Shown: positions 1-8,330 of the stretch, piece by piece
How positions within the stretch are numbered: position 1 is the first letter of the stretch
Layout: each line of letters opens with the position of its first letter
Assembly: GCA_022508965.1 (NCBI GenBank)
Contig: JAFLUD010000002.1
Location: 1 to 64,000, forward strand
Length of the DNA stretch: 64,000 nt
Reading direction: 5' to 3'
Origin: Oscillospiraceae bacterium
GTDB lineage: Bacteria > Bacillota > Clostridia > Oscillospirales > Ruminococcaceae
Notes under the pieces: generated by a model
What the model was told of the DNA's origin: nothing
The model's database searches: none
The model's input: only the letters and a program-made list of their open reading frames with translations
Translations under genes and position numbers: made by a program

Positions 1-51
1 TATGACCCTCTGCTTGTAAGGCAGATGCTCTCCCAGCTGAGCTAAACTTCC
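1..51 (-). tRNA. tRNA-Val (anticodon TAC), 3' part cut by window edge
   Basis: Read on the minus strand, the sequence gives a 7-nt acceptor strand GGAAGTT, T8-A9, a D-arm (GCTC-AGCTGGGA-GAGC) and an anticodon arm TCTGC-CTTACAA-GCAGA with anticodon TAC. The variable loop starts (GGGTC) and then the window ends, so the T-arm and the 3' acceptor strand are missing. A consensus promoter lies about 30 nt upstream. Further tRNAs may follow outside the window. Confidence 0.9.
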
Positions 52-79
52 TTATAGCCGCATTTCAAGCGACTATTAT

Positions 80-108
80 ATTATACCCGTTTCTCTAATA
101 AATGTCAA
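80..108 (-). promoter_or_regulatory. sigma-A promoter of the tRNA-Val gene
   Basis: On the minus strand TTGACA, a 17-nt spacer and TATAAT match the full housekeeping consensus. The predicted start lies about 20 nt before the tRNA 5' end. So the tRNA has its own promoter even though hslO lies upstream on the same strand. Confidence 0.85.
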
Positions 109-125
109 GCTTTTTTTGAAAAAAA

Positions 126-977
126 TTACTCTTTCAGCAATTTTAACATTTCATCGGCGGAAAAATTGTACTTTTTATTGCAAAAGTGACAACAAACCTC
201 GGTTTCTTCCTGTTCCTCGGCAAGTCGGGCAAGCTCCTTTTTTCCCAATGAAATAAGCACTTCGCGGGTTCGCTCGCGGGAACAATCGCAATAATACTGC
301 GCGTCCCAGCTGTCGAGAATTTCTCCGCCAAGTCCCGAAAGCGCTGTCAGCGCGATCTGCCCGGGATCGAGGCGCTGTTCAAGCATACCGGAAATGCTGT
401 CCATTTTCGCGAGGTTTTCGTCGAGAAGTCTTACCGATTTCTCCGATATCGGCGGGACTACCTGCACCATATATCCGCCTGCCGCTTTTATCCGAGAATC
501 TTCGTCAAACAATATCCCCAGCGCGCATACCGTCGGCAGCTGTTCGGAGACCGAATAGTACGCGGTGATGTCCTGCGCGATATTCCCCGAAACCAACGGT
601 ATCTGCCCGCAATACGGCTCTTTAAGTCCCATGTCCTTGATGACCGTGAAGGTGCCGTCGGAGCCTACCAGTTCCTCCACGCTCGGCGCGCTTGCCTGCG
701 GATCGCCCGCGCAGCACTTGACGTTGCCGCGGTAATCGGACACCGCGGTGAGCGTTCCGCACGGGCCGCCGCCGTTTACTCTGAGCGTCAGCCTGTCGCC
801 CTCGTATTTCAGCATCGCGCCCATTATCGACGCGGCTGTGGTCATTCTTCCGAGCGCCGCGGTCACGGCGGCGGACGCCCCGTGAAGCCGCGCCATTTCC
901 CTTACCATATCGGTGGAATCCAGCGCGGAACAGAGTACCCCTCCGTCCTCGGAAAGCGCTCTTACTATTTTTCCCAT
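126..977 (-). CDS. hslO: Hsp33 redox-regulated chaperone
   Basis: This is the 283-aa cytoplasmic holdase Hsp33, which is switched on by oxidation. In the family, four cysteines bind zinc in the reduced state and form disulfides under oxidative stress, which unfolds the linker and exposes the substrate-binding surface. Here the C-terminal signature is complete: CDC near residue 230 and CHFC about 32 residues later. The N-terminal part has the usual start (IVRALSEDGGVLCSALDST) and the glycine-rich stretch around GLGGEIL. The start is supported by an AGGTGAGAAT ribosome binding site. The gene lies 21 nt downstream of a methyltransferase gene and may be cotranscribed with it. Length is close to family average, and nothing is missing. 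Confidence 0.95.
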   Translation of the reverse strand: MGKIVRALSEDGGVLCSALDSTDMVREMARLHGASAAVTAALGRMTTAASIMGAMLKYEGDRLTLRVNGGGPCGTLTAVSDYRGNVKCCAGDPQASAPSVEELVGSDGTFTVIKDMGLKEPYCGQIPLVSGNIAQDITAYYSVSEQLPTVCALGILFDEDSRIKAAGGYMVQVVPPISEKSVRLLDENLAKMDSISGMLEQRLDPGQIALTALSGLGGEILDSWDAQYYCDCSRERTREVLISLGKKELARLAEEQEETEVCCHFCNKKYNFSADEMLKLLKE

Positions 978-998
978 ATTCTCACCTGTTCTAATTTT

Positions 999-1736
999 TC
1001 ATCGCTTTTTCGCCGAGATCAGCAGTTTTTCCGAACGCTCGGTCGGCTTGGAGAAGGTCGGGTATTCCCAGACATTAACCACCTCGAAGCCCGCTTGTTC
1101 TAATCTTCGACGGTATTCTTCCTCGGAAAGCGCTATCTCGCGGAAGCTCTCATAGCTGCGCGTGTAGGTTTTTCCTTTCTCGAAGAACATATCAAGCTCG
1201 ATGTTAACGCCGTTGTCGCTCGGGCAAAACTCGTTCTGCCAGACGCAGTAAACATAGCCCAGGTCATAGACGAACGTATTATTCCCGAGGACTTTGCGGT
1301 GCTTGTATACCGTGTTCACGTCGAACACGAACGCGCCGCCGGGCTTTAGATTCTCAGACGCTCTTTTAAAGCACTCGGAGATATCCTCCGCGCTTTTGAG
1401 ATGATTTATGCTGTCGAGCGTGGAGATTATCATGTCGGCGGGGCTTGTGAGCCGCGTCTTGGTCATATCGCGGCGCATCCACCGAACCTTGTCCGACTTT
1501 CCCGACGCGATCGTCAGCATTTCCTCGGAGGCGTCCTGTCCTATCACTTGGAATCCCATATCCGCGAGCCTTACGGTGAGATTGCCCGTGCCGCAGCCTA
1601 AGTCGAGCAGTTTCTTTCCGTCGGACAGGCTGCGTAATATTCTCCGATAATACTCGGCAAGCTCGTCATAAGGAACGTTGAATGTCAGCGCGTCATACGC
1701 CTCGGCGAATTCCCCGTAGCCCGCATTTTGCATCAC
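999..1736 (-). CDS. class I SAM-dependent methyltransferase
   Basis: A 245-aa cytoplasmic Rossmann-fold methyltransferase. Motif I is clear (LLDLGCGTGNLTVRLA, about residues 42-57), followed by the acidic residue after strand 2 (VIGQDAS) and an aromatic-rich C-terminal half typical of the UbiE/YcgJ-type small-molecule methyltransferases. The substrate cannot be told from the sequence. The first codon is GTG and the next is ATG (position 1733). The ATG overlaps the stop of the upstream yerC-like gene as TGATG, so the two are probably translationally coupled and regulated together. hslO follows 21 nt later. Confidence is high for the family and low for any specific reaction. Confidence 0.85.
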   Translation of the reverse strand: MMQNAGYGEFAEAYDALTFNVPYDELAEYYRRILRSLSDGKKLLDLGCGTGNLTVRLADMGFQVIGQDASEEMLTIASGKSDKVRWMRRDMTKTRLTSPADMIISTLDSINHLKSAEDISECFKRASENLKPGGAFVFDVNTVYKHRKVLGNNTFVYDLGYVYCVWQNEFCPSDNGVNIELDMFFEKGKTYTRSYESFREIALSEEEYRRRLEQAGFEVVNVWEYPTFSKPTERSEKLLISAKKR

Positions 1737-2023
1737 TTTTTACCGTTCAGGCGGTCGAACACTATCTTATAGCCGCCCGCAGCCTGATAATTGAGCGTTT
1801 TATTGACGCGGGAGATCGTTGCGGTGGAGGCTCCGGTTTCCTCGACGATCTTGTTGTAGACGTTGCCGTCGGTCAGCATACTCGCGACGTGGAGCCGCTG
1901 CGCTATCGCGCCCAGCTCCTGCGGCGTGCACAGATCCTCGAAAAACGCTGCGCATTCCTTTTCGTCCTTAAGCGTCAGAACCGCCTTATAAAGCAGCTTC
2001 ATGTTGTCTTCTGTACGTTTCAT
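1733..2023 (-). CDS. YerC/YecD family TrpR-like DNA-binding protein
   Basis: A 96-aa protein of the YerC/YecD group, which has the Trp-repressor fold. The recognisable parts are the N-terminal helices (LYKAVLTLKDEKECAAFFEDLC), the TPQELGAIAQRLHVA segment and the helix-turn-helix NKIVEETGASTATISRVNKTL. The family is small, cytoplasmic and probably binds DNA; the effector is unknown. It is the first gene of a short minus-strand unit with the methyltransferase and perhaps hslO, and has its own promoter (2059-2087). Starts at ATG with an AGGGAAAGAC-type ribosome binding site. Confidence 0.88.
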   Translation of the reverse strand: MKRTEDNMKLLYKAVLTLKDEKECAAFFEDLCTPQELGAIAQRLHVASMLTDGNVYNKIVEETGASTATISRVNKTLNYQAAGGYKIVFDRLNGKK

Positions 2024-2058
2024 GTCTTTCCCTCCGTAAACAAAAATATATTAATATT

Positions 2059-2087
2059 ATTTTAGCATAATAAAGTAAAAAAGTCAA
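2059..2087 (-). promoter_or_regulatory. promoter of the yerC-like operon
   Basis: On the minus strand TTGACT, a 17-nt spacer and TAAAAT, placed about 35 nt before the yerC-like start codon. Confidence 0.7.
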
Positions 2088-2104
2088 TACCTTTACAAAA
2101 TAAA

Positions 2105-2128
2105 ACAGCCGCCCCTCGGGACGGCTGT
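2105..2128 (-). terminator. terminator after nfnB
   Basis: A 7-bp GC-rich stem (ACAGCCG / CGGCTGT) with a 10-nt loop. On the minus strand it is followed by a T-rich tract, and it sits just after the nfnB stop codon. Confidence 0.75.
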
Positions 2129-2139
2129 CGGTTTTCTAA

Positions 2140-3528
2140 TCAGCCCTTGCTCTTGATATATTCGTCCATCGCTTTGGCGGCGGTCTTTCCTGCGCCCATT
2201 GCGAGAATTACAGTCGCTGCGCCAGTTACCGCGTCGCCGCCCGCGAACACTCCCTCTCTCGAGGTCTGTCCGTTTTCGTCGGCGATAAAGCAGCCGTGCT
2301 TGTTGGTGTCGAGTCCCTTGGTGGTGTTGCGGATAAGCGGGTTGGGGCTGGTTCCTATCGACATTACCACGCAGTCGACGTCCAGCGTGAACTCGCTGCC
2401 CTCCTTTACTATAGGACGGCGGCGGCCGCTTGCGTCAGGCTCGCCAAGCTCCATCTCAACGCACTTCATTCCCGTAACAAACTTATGCTCGTTGCCTAAG
2501 ATCTCAACGGGATTGTTGAGGGTTTTGAAGATGATGCCCTCTTCCTTTGCGTGCTCGATCTCCTCGTTACGCGCGGGCATTTCTTCCTCGCCTCTTCTGT
2601 AAACTATGTAGACATTGTCCGCGCCGAGACGCTTCGCACAGCGCGCGGCGTCCATAGCGACGTTTCCTCCGCCGACTACCGCGACGTTGGTATTTTTCTT
2701 GATCGGCGTGTCGGAATCGGGTTTATACGCTTTCATCAGATTTACTCTGGTGAGGAATTCGTTTGCGGAATATACGCCCTTTAAGTTCTCGCCGGGGATA
2801 TTCATAAAGTTCGGAAGTCCCGCGCCCGAGCCTATGAAGATCGCTTCATAGCCCTGCTCGAACAGCTCGTCGATCTCAATGGTTCTTCCGATAACTACAT
2901 TAGTCTCCACCTTAACTCCCAGAGCCTTGAGATTGTCTACCTCGTGCTGTACGATAGATTTCGGCAGACGGAACTCGGGGATTCCGTAAACCAGAACTCC
3001 GCCTGCAAGGTGCAGGGCTTCAAAGACGGTCACGTCGTAGCCCATTTTCGCGAGATCGCCCGCGCAGGTGAGTCCCGAGGGACCTGCGCCGATTATTGCG
3101 CATTTGTGTCCGTTCTTTGCGGGAGCAGAGGGGGCTTCCGTGCTGTTGGCGTTATGCCAGTCGGCAACGAAGCGTTCCAGTCTGCCTATTCCCACAGGCT
3201 CGCCTTTTATTCCGCGAACGCACTTGCTTTCGCACTGGGTCTCCTGCGGACAAACGCGTCCGCAAACCGCGGGCAGCGAGCTGCTTTTCGCGATGATCTG
3301 ATATGCTCCCTCGAAATCCTTTTCCTTTATCTTGGAAATGAATTCGGGAATGTCGATAGATACGGGGCAGCCGCCGACGCAGGGCTTGTTCTTGCAGCTG
3401 AGGCAGCGATTCGCCTCGTCTACCGTCTGGTCTTCGGTGTATCCAAGCGCGACCTCCTGGAAGTTCTTATTGCGAACATTCGGGTCCTGAACGGGCATTT
3501 CGTTCTTTTTGAGGCTCATATTCGGCAT
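2140..3528 (-). CDS. nfnB: NfnB-like large subunit: glutamate synthase small-subunit-type NADPH flavoprotein
   Basis: A 462-aa FAD- and NAD(P)-binding oxidoreductase of the GltD family. N-terminal cysteine clusters (CLSCKNKPCVGGCP and a second group CGRVCPQETQCESKC) bind two [4Fe-4S] clusters. Two dinucleotide-binding motifs follow: IIGAGPSGLTCAGDLA (about residue 145) for FAD and VVGGGNVAMDAARCAKR (about 285) for NADPH. The next gene upstream is an FAD/[2Fe-2S] protein of the DHODH electron-transfer type, separated by 2 nt. This exact pair is the NADH-dependent reduced ferredoxin:NADP+ oxidoreductase (NfnAB) of anaerobes, a flavin-based electron-bifurcating enzyme. The alternative, sulfide dehydrogenase SudA or an orphan GltD, is less likely given the pairing. 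No glutamate synthase large subunit is nearby. Confidence 0.85.
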   Translation of the reverse strand: MPNMSLKKNEMPVQDPNVRNKNFQEVALGYTEDQTVDEANRCLSCKNKPCVGGCPVSIDIPEFISKIKEKDFEGAYQIIAKSSSLPAVCGRVCPQETQCESKCVRGIKGEPVGIGRLERFVADWHNANSTEAPSAPAKNGHKCAIIGAGPSGLTCAGDLAKMGYDVTVFEALHLAGGVLVYGIPEFRLPKSIVQHEVDNLKALGVKVETNVVIGRTIEIDELFEQGYEAIFIGSGAGLPNFMNIPGENLKGVYSANEFLTRVNLMKAYKPDSDTPIKKNTNVAVVGGGNVAMDAARCAKRLGADNVYIVYRRGEEEMPARNEEIEHAKEEGIIFKTLNNPVEILGNEHKFVTGMKCVEMELGEPDASGRRRPIVKEGSEFTLDVDCVVMSIGTSPNPLIRNTTKGLDTNKHGCFIADENGQTSREGVFAGGDAVTGAATVILAMGAGKTAAKAMDEYIKSKG

Positions 3529-3530
3529 AA

Positions 3531-4373
3531 TTACTTCCCCTCCTTAGCGAACAGATTGCAGGCTTCCTCGCGCTTTCTGTTCTCGAATTCTTTATAGATA
3601 GTTCCGCGCTCCATTGCCTCGTCGAAATCTACCAGATGGCCGTCAAAGTCGGGACCGTCGACGCAGGCGAACTTGGTCTCTCCGCCGACCGTCAGACGGC
3701 AGCCGCCGCACATTCCCGTGCCGTCTATCATGATGGGATTCATGGAGACTACGGTCTTTATATCATACTCTTTTGTCAGCTTGCAGACGAACTTCATCAT
3801 GATCAGCGGACCTATCGCGATCACCTCGTCGTACCGGTTTCCCGATTCGATAAGCTCCTTTAAAGCGTCGGTTACAAGCCCTTTTGTTCCGTAAGAGCCG
3901 TCGTCGGTCATGATCTTCATTATGTCTGAGCAAGCCTTGAACTCGTCCTCGAGGATCACAAGATCCTTGTTTCTGAAGCCCGCGACAGTGTGCACTTCGC
4001 AGCCCAGGTTATGCAGCTTCTTGGCAATGGGATAAGCTATCGCGCAGCCTACTCCGCCGCCTACTACCGCGACTTTTTTGAGTCCCTCGGTGTGGGAGGC
4101 AACTCCCAGAGGTCCTACAAAATCGTGAATATAATCGCCCTCGTTCAGGTGATTGAGCTTTTCGGTGGTGGCTCCCACTATCTGAAAGATGATGGTCACG
4201 GTGCCCTTTTCGCGGTCGAAGTCCGCAACGGTGAGCGGTATTCTCTCGCCGTTTTCGTCAACGCGCAGAATTATAAACTGCCCCGGCTCGGCTTTCTTGG
4301 CTATCAGCGGAGCGTCCACGTCCATAAGCGTTACCGTGGGATTAAGTACTTTTTTTCTGACTATTCTATACAT
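3531..4373 (-). CDS. nfnA: NfnA-like small subunit: FAD/[2Fe-2S] electron-transfer protein
   Basis: A 280-aa protein of the ferredoxin-NADP reductase/PyrK-like family. Residues 1-100 form the FAD-binding barrel (GQFIILRVDENGERIPLTV), residues 100-210 the NAD-binding domain (KVAVVGGGVGCAIAYPIAK). A C-terminal cysteine cluster (CGGCRLTVGG with a further Cys in KFACVDGPDFDGH) binds [2Fe-2S]. Together with the downstream NfnB-like subunit it should couple ferredoxin and NADH oxidation to NADP+ reduction. It is the first gene of the pair, with a GGGAGG ribosome binding site and a good promoter at 4406-4434. The family is also annotated as sulfide/dihydroorotate dehydrogenase-like, but no pyrimidine genes are near. 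Confidence 0.85.
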   Translation of the reverse strand: MYRIVRKKVLNPTVTLMDVDAPLIAKKAEPGQFIILRVDENGERIPLTVADFDREKGTVTIIFQIVGATTEKLNHLNEGDYIHDFVGPLGVASHTEGLKKVAVVGGGVGCAIAYPIAKKLHNLGCEVHTVAGFRNKDLVILEDEFKACSDIMKIMTDDGSYGTKGLVTDALKELIESGNRYDEVIAIGPLIMMKFVCKLTKEYDIKTVVSMNPIMIDGTGMCGGCRLTVGGETKFACVDGPDFDGHLVDFDEAMERGTIYKEFENRKREEACNLFAKEGK

Positions 4374-4405
4374 TAAAAATAACCTCCCGATTTATTGCGT
4401 ATTAA

Positions 4406-4434
4406 ATTATATCACATATTTTAAAGTTTTTCAA
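4406..4434 (-). promoter_or_regulatory. promoter of nfnAB
   Basis: On the minus strand TTGAAA, a 17-nt spacer and TATAAT, about 30 nt before the nfnA ATG. Confidence 0.8.
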
Positions 4435-4497
4435 GAGGTTTTTAAGGAAATTTATTACAATCGGGCGGTATTTCACTCATTTTTCACAAAAAAGCCC

Positions 4498-4526
4498 TTG
4501 ACAAAATTTTTTAATTGGATTACAAT
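4498..4526 (+). promoter_or_regulatory. promoter of the ABC exporter operon
   Basis: TTGACA, a 17-nt spacer and TACAAT, about 55 nt before the first exporter gene. It is divergent from the nfnAB promoter. Confidence 0.8.
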
Positions 4527-4582
4527 TTTATATGTGTGATTATTTTATCAAAGAATGAATGTGACCCGGGAGGAGAGTGTTT

Positions 4583-6334
4583 ATGTTAAAAAGATTGGCT
4601 GCCTGCGTTCGCGACGCTAAGCTCACAGCGATCTTAACGCCGATCTTCGTGCTTGTGGAATCGCTTATCGAAGTGTCGATACCGAGCGTTATGGCGAATC
4701 TTATCGACGAGGGAGTTACCCCCGGAAATATGAGCGAGGTCATAAGATACGGTATTATTCTGACGGTGCTTACAGTCTCGGCTATGTTCTTCGGGGCTAT
4801 GGCGGGATATACCGCGTCGCGCGCAAGCTCGCGCTTTGCGAGAAATCTGCGGCAGGATATGTATTATAACATACAGAATTACAGCTTCGCGAACATCGAC
4901 AAGTTCTCTCCCGCGAGCCTTGTTACGCGCCTTACGACAGATGTTCAGCGTGTGCAGATGTCGTTTCAGATGATCACGAGGATCGCGTTCCGCGCTCCCG
5001 CGATGCTGATATTTGCGTTTGTATTCTCATTCAGAACAAGTCCTAAGCTGTCGCTTACATTTTTAGCGGCTATTCCGTTTTTGACGATAGTGCTTGCAAT
5101 CATTATCAAGATAGCGTTCCCCGTATTCAGAAAAACCTTTGAGACCTACGACGACTTAAACGAGGTCGTTGAGGAGAATGTCCGCGGTATTCGCGTGGTA
5201 AAGAGCTTTGTTCGGGAGGATTATGAGATCGGCAAATTCCGTAAGGTTTCCGACAGGATATACAGCCTGTTTACAAAGGCGGAAAAAACGGTTGCGTTTA
5301 ACGCTCCCGCGATGCAGATCTCGGTCTATTCGTGTATTCTCATGATCTCGTGGCTCGGCGCGCACGCCATTGTTGCGAGCGGGAACGTCGAGGGCGCCGG
5401 ACTTACCACGGGCGGACTGATGTCGCTGTTTACCTATACGATGCAGATACTGTTCTCGCTTATGATGCTTTCGATGATCTTCGTTATGCTGACTATGTCG
5501 AAGGCGAGCGCCGACCGCGTTGTCGAGGTGCTGAACGAAAAGAGCGATATCAACGACGGCGAGCTTAATCTCACCATAGTTCGGGACGGCTCGATAGAAT
5601 TCAAGAACGTTTCCTTTAAATATTTTGAGTCCGCCGAAAGCAGCGCGCTGGACAAGATCAATCTCAAGATCAATTCCGGAGAAACGGTCGGGATCATCGG
5701 CGGCACGGGTTCCTCAAAATCTACGCTGGTGCAGATGATACCGAGACTGTATGACGTGTCGGAGGGAGCGGTTCTGGTAGGCGGCAGGGACGTTCGTGAC
5801 TACAACCTTGAAATACTGAGAAATAACGTCGCGATGGTTCTTCAGAAGAACGTTCTGTTCAGCGGAACTATCTACGAGAATATCCGCTGGGGCGACGAGC
5901 ACGCTTCCGACGAGGAGGTTCAGCGAGTTTGCAAGCTCGCGTGCGCCGACGAGTTTATACAGGGGTTCCCCGACAAATACGATACATACATCGAGCAGGG
6001 CGGCTCGAACGTTTCGGGCGGTCAGAAGCAGCGTCTGTGTATTGCGAGAGCGCTTCTCAAAAAGCCTAAGATACTGATCCTCGACGACTCTACCTCGGCG
6101 GTCGATACCAAAACCGACGCGCAGATACGCAGGGCGTTCAGGGAGGAAATTCCCGATACAACAAAAATAATCATCGCGCAGAGAGTTTCTTCGGTTTGCG
6201 ACGCGGATAAGATCATTATTATGGACAACGGCAGAATCGCAGGTATGGGAACCCACGACGAGCTGTACGAAAACAACAACATTTACCGCGAGATATACGA
6301 TTCTCAGACAAAGGGGGCGGATTCGGATGAGTGA
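4583..6334 (+). CDS. ABC exporter half-transporter, degenerate-site subunit
   Basis: A 583-aa fused permease-ATPase. Residues 1-320 carry six membrane segments of the exporter type; the rest is the nucleotide-binding domain. The Walker A reads GGTGSSKST, with Ser in place of the usual Gly before the Lys. The signature is VSGGQ, and Walker B is ILILDDSTSAVD, with Asp where the catalytic Glu is expected. This is the pattern of the non-catalytic partner in heterodimeric exporters of the TM287/288 type. The ORF track uses a GTG two codons upstream, but the GGAGG element is spaced properly only for the ATG chosen here. The next gene overlaps by 8 nt and supplies the other half. The substrate is unknown; drug or lipid export is typical of the family. 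Confidence 0.9.
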   Translation: MLKRLAACVRDAKLTAILTPIFVLVESLIEVSIPSVMANLIDEGVTPGNMSEVIRYGIILTVLTVSAMFFGAMAGYTASRASSRFARNLRQDMYYNIQNYSFANIDKFSPASLVTRLTTDVQRVQMSFQMITRIAFRAPAMLIFAFVFSFRTSPKLSLTFLAAIPFLTIVLAIIIKIAFPVFRKTFETYDDLNEVVEENVRGIRVVKSFVREDYEIGKFRKVSDRIYSLFTKAEKTVAFNAPAMQISVYSCILMISWLGAHAIVASGNVEGAGLTTGGLMSLFTYTMQILFSLMMLSMIFVMLTMSKASADRVVEVLNEKSDINDGELNLTIVRDGSIEFKNVSFKYFESAESSALDKINLKINSGETVGIIGGTGSSKSTLVQMIPRLYDVSEGAVLVGGRDVRDYNLEILRNNVAMVLQKNVLFSGTIYENIRWGDEHASDEEVQRVCKLACADEFIQGFPDKYDTYIEQGGSNVSGGQKQRLCIARALLKKPKILILDDSTSAVDTKTDAQIRRAFREEIPDTTKIIIAQRVSSVCDADKIIIMDNGRIAGMGTHDELYENNNIYREIYDSQTKGADSDE

Positions 6335-8285
6335 TTTGAACGAAAACAAGGAGCAGGCTCCCGTTAAGATGTCCGGAAGACCGCCTAAGGGAGCGCGAGT
6401 TCCCATGAAGATAAACAAAAATACCGTAAAGCGCGTTATGTCTTATCTGAAGCCGTTCAGCGGGCAGCTCGTTTTAGTGGTCGTCTGCATACTGGTCTCT
6501 TCGGGAGCGTCGGTAGCGTCGTCGCTGTTTCTTAAAACGCTTATCGACGATTATATTCTTCCGCTGGTCGGCGTGGATAATCCCGATTACGGCGGTTTGC
6601 TGAGAGCGATCCTTATGATGGGCTTGCTGTTCCTTGCGGGCGCTGTCGCTGCGCTGTGTTACAGCCGCATTATGGCGGGAGTGTCGCAGGGGGTCCTCAA
6701 AAAAATACGCGACCAGATGTTCTCGCATATGCAGACGCTTCCCATAAATTATTTCGACACCCACACCCATGGCGACGTTATGAGCTTCTATACCAACGAT
6801 ACCGACGCTATGCAGCAGATGCTCTCGCAGGCGATCCCGCAGGTCATCTCCTCGGCGGTCACTATTATCACGGTGTTCTGCTCGATGCTTTCGCTGTCGG
6901 TCTGGCTGACGCTTACGGTGGTGGTATTCCTCGTATTCATCATGATGATCACCACGACCGTCGCGGGCAGGGCGGGAAAATACTTCGTGCGCCAGCAGAG
7001 CTCTGTGGCGAATATCAACGGTTATATCGAGGAAATGATCAACGGGCAGAGAGTCGTTAAGATATTCTGCCGCGAGGAAAAGTCCAAGGAGGCTTTCGAC
7101 GGAAAGAACGTTGATCTTTGCGAGAATATGTGCAAGGCGAACACCTACGCCAACATTCTCATGCCGATCAACAACGCGCTTGGATATCTGCTTTACGTTA
7201 TCCTGGCGATCATCGGCGGAGCGCTTGCGATAAACGAGGTTCCGAACGTTGCCTGCTTTGCGGTGAATATTCTGACGCTGGGTTCTATCGCTTCTTTCCT
7301 GCAGCTGTCGAGGAGCTTTGTGGGTCCTATCGGGCAGGTTTCTCAGCAACTGAACGCAGTTGCTATGGCAATGGCAGGTGCGGAGAGAATCTTCACGCTT
7401 ATTGACGAGGAACCCGAGGTCGATGACGGGTATGTTACTCTTGTAAACGCCAAGCGCGTGAACGGCGAGCTTACCGAGACCGCCGAGCGCACCGGCCTCT
7501 GGGCATGGAAGCACCCCCACAGCGCAGACGGCTCGGTCACCTACACCGAGCTTAAGGGGAACGTTGTTCTCGACGACGTGGACTTCGGATATGTTCCCGA
7601 GAAAACGGTTCTTCACAACATAAAAATATACGCCGAGCCGGGTCAGAAGGTTGCGTTTGTCGGCGCTACGGGCGCGGGCAAGACCACCATCACCAATCTT
7701 ATCAACAGATTCTACGACATCGCCGACGGCAAGATACGTTACGACGGCATAAATATCAACAAGATCAAAAAAGCCGATCTCAGGCGGTCGCTCGGAATTG
7801 TATTGCAGGACGTAAATCTCTTTACGGGAACGGTTATGGATAACCTGCGCTACGGCAAGCCCGATGCTACCGATGAGGACTGCATAAACGCCGCTAAGCT
7901 CGCAAACGCAGACGGATTTATCCGTATGCTGCCGGACGGCTATAACACAGTTCTTACGGGCGGCGGAAGCGGGCTTTCGCAGGGACAGCGGCAGCTGCTT
8001 TCTATCGCGCGAGCCGCGGTCGCAGACCCGCCGGTCATGATCCTCGACGAGGCGACTTCCTCTATTGACACCCGAACGGAGGCTATCGTTCAGGCGGGCA
8101 TGGACGCGCTTATGAAAGGGCGCACGGTGTTCGTTATCGCGCACAGGCTTTCGACTGTCAAAAACTCCGACGTTATCATGGTTCTTGATAAAGGTCGGAT
8201 CATCGAGCGCGGCAGCCACGATAAGCTCATCGCCGAAAAGGGTCAGTATTACAGGCTCTATACGGGAGCGTTTGAGCTGGAATAA
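6327..8285 (+). CDS. ABC exporter half-transporter, catalytic subunit
   Basis: A 652-aa fused permease-ATPase, second half of the heterodimer. It has a basic, proline-rich N-terminal tail of about 40 residues, six membrane segments (about 45-340) and a nucleotide-binding domain with canonical Walker A GATGAGKTT, a Walker B with the catalytic Glu (VMILDEATSSID) and an H-loop (VIAHRLSTV). The signature is LSQGQ, which pairs across the dimer with the partner's Walker A, while this subunit's intact Walker A/B pairs with the partner's VSGGQ. An extra stretch of about 35 residues (around ETAERTGLWAWKHP) lies between the membrane domain and the ATPase. A ribosome binding site AAAGGGGGCGG lies inside the upstream gene. 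A strong terminator follows directly. Confidence 0.92.
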   Translation: MSDLNENKEQAPVKMSGRPPKGARVPMKINKNTVKRVMSYLKPFSGQLVLVVVCILVSSGASVASSLFLKTLIDDYILPLVGVDNPDYGGLLRAILMMGLLFLAGAVAALCYSRIMAGVSQGVLKKIRDQMFSHMQTLPINYFDTHTHGDVMSFYTNDTDAMQQMLSQAIPQVISSAVTIITVFCSMLSLSVWLTLTVVVFLVFIMMITTTVAGRAGKYFVRQQSSVANINGYIEEMINGQRVVKIFCREEKSKEAFDGKNVDLCENMCKANTYANILMPINNALGYLLYVILAIIGGALAINEVPNVACFAVNILTLGSIASFLQLSRSFVGPIGQVSQQLNAVAMAMAGAERIFTLIDEEPEVDDGYVTLVNAKRVNGELTETAERTGLWAWKHPHSADGSVTYTELKGNVVLDDVDFGYVPEKTVLHNIKIYAEPGQKVAFVGATGAGKTTITNLINRFYDIADGKIRYDGININKIKKADLRRSLGIVLQDVNLFTGTVMDNLRYGKPDATDEDCINAAKLANADGFIRMLPDGYNTVLTGGGSGLSQGQRQLLSIARAAVADPPVMILDEATSSIDTRTEAIVQAGMDALMKGRTVFVIAHRLSTVKNSDVIMVLDKGRIIERGSHDKLIAEKGQYYRLYTGAFELE

Positions 8286-8290
8286 AACTA

Positions 8291-8314
8291 ACCCCCCGAG
8301 GTTTTTCGGGGGGT
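8291..8314. terminator. bidirectional terminator between exporter and esterase genes
   Basis: Perfect 9-bp stem ACCCCCCGA / TCGGGGGGT with a 6-nt loop, followed by an AT-rich tract on both strands. It separates two convergent genes. Confidence 0.85.
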
Positions 8315-8330
8315 AAATTTTTGTATAAAA

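Noticed and set aside
6474-8219. 581-aa minus-strand ORF opposite the second exporter gene
   Set aside because: It is the antisense shadow of a clear ABC transporter gene; it is rich in Arg, His and Asp, has no ribosome binding site and no domain.
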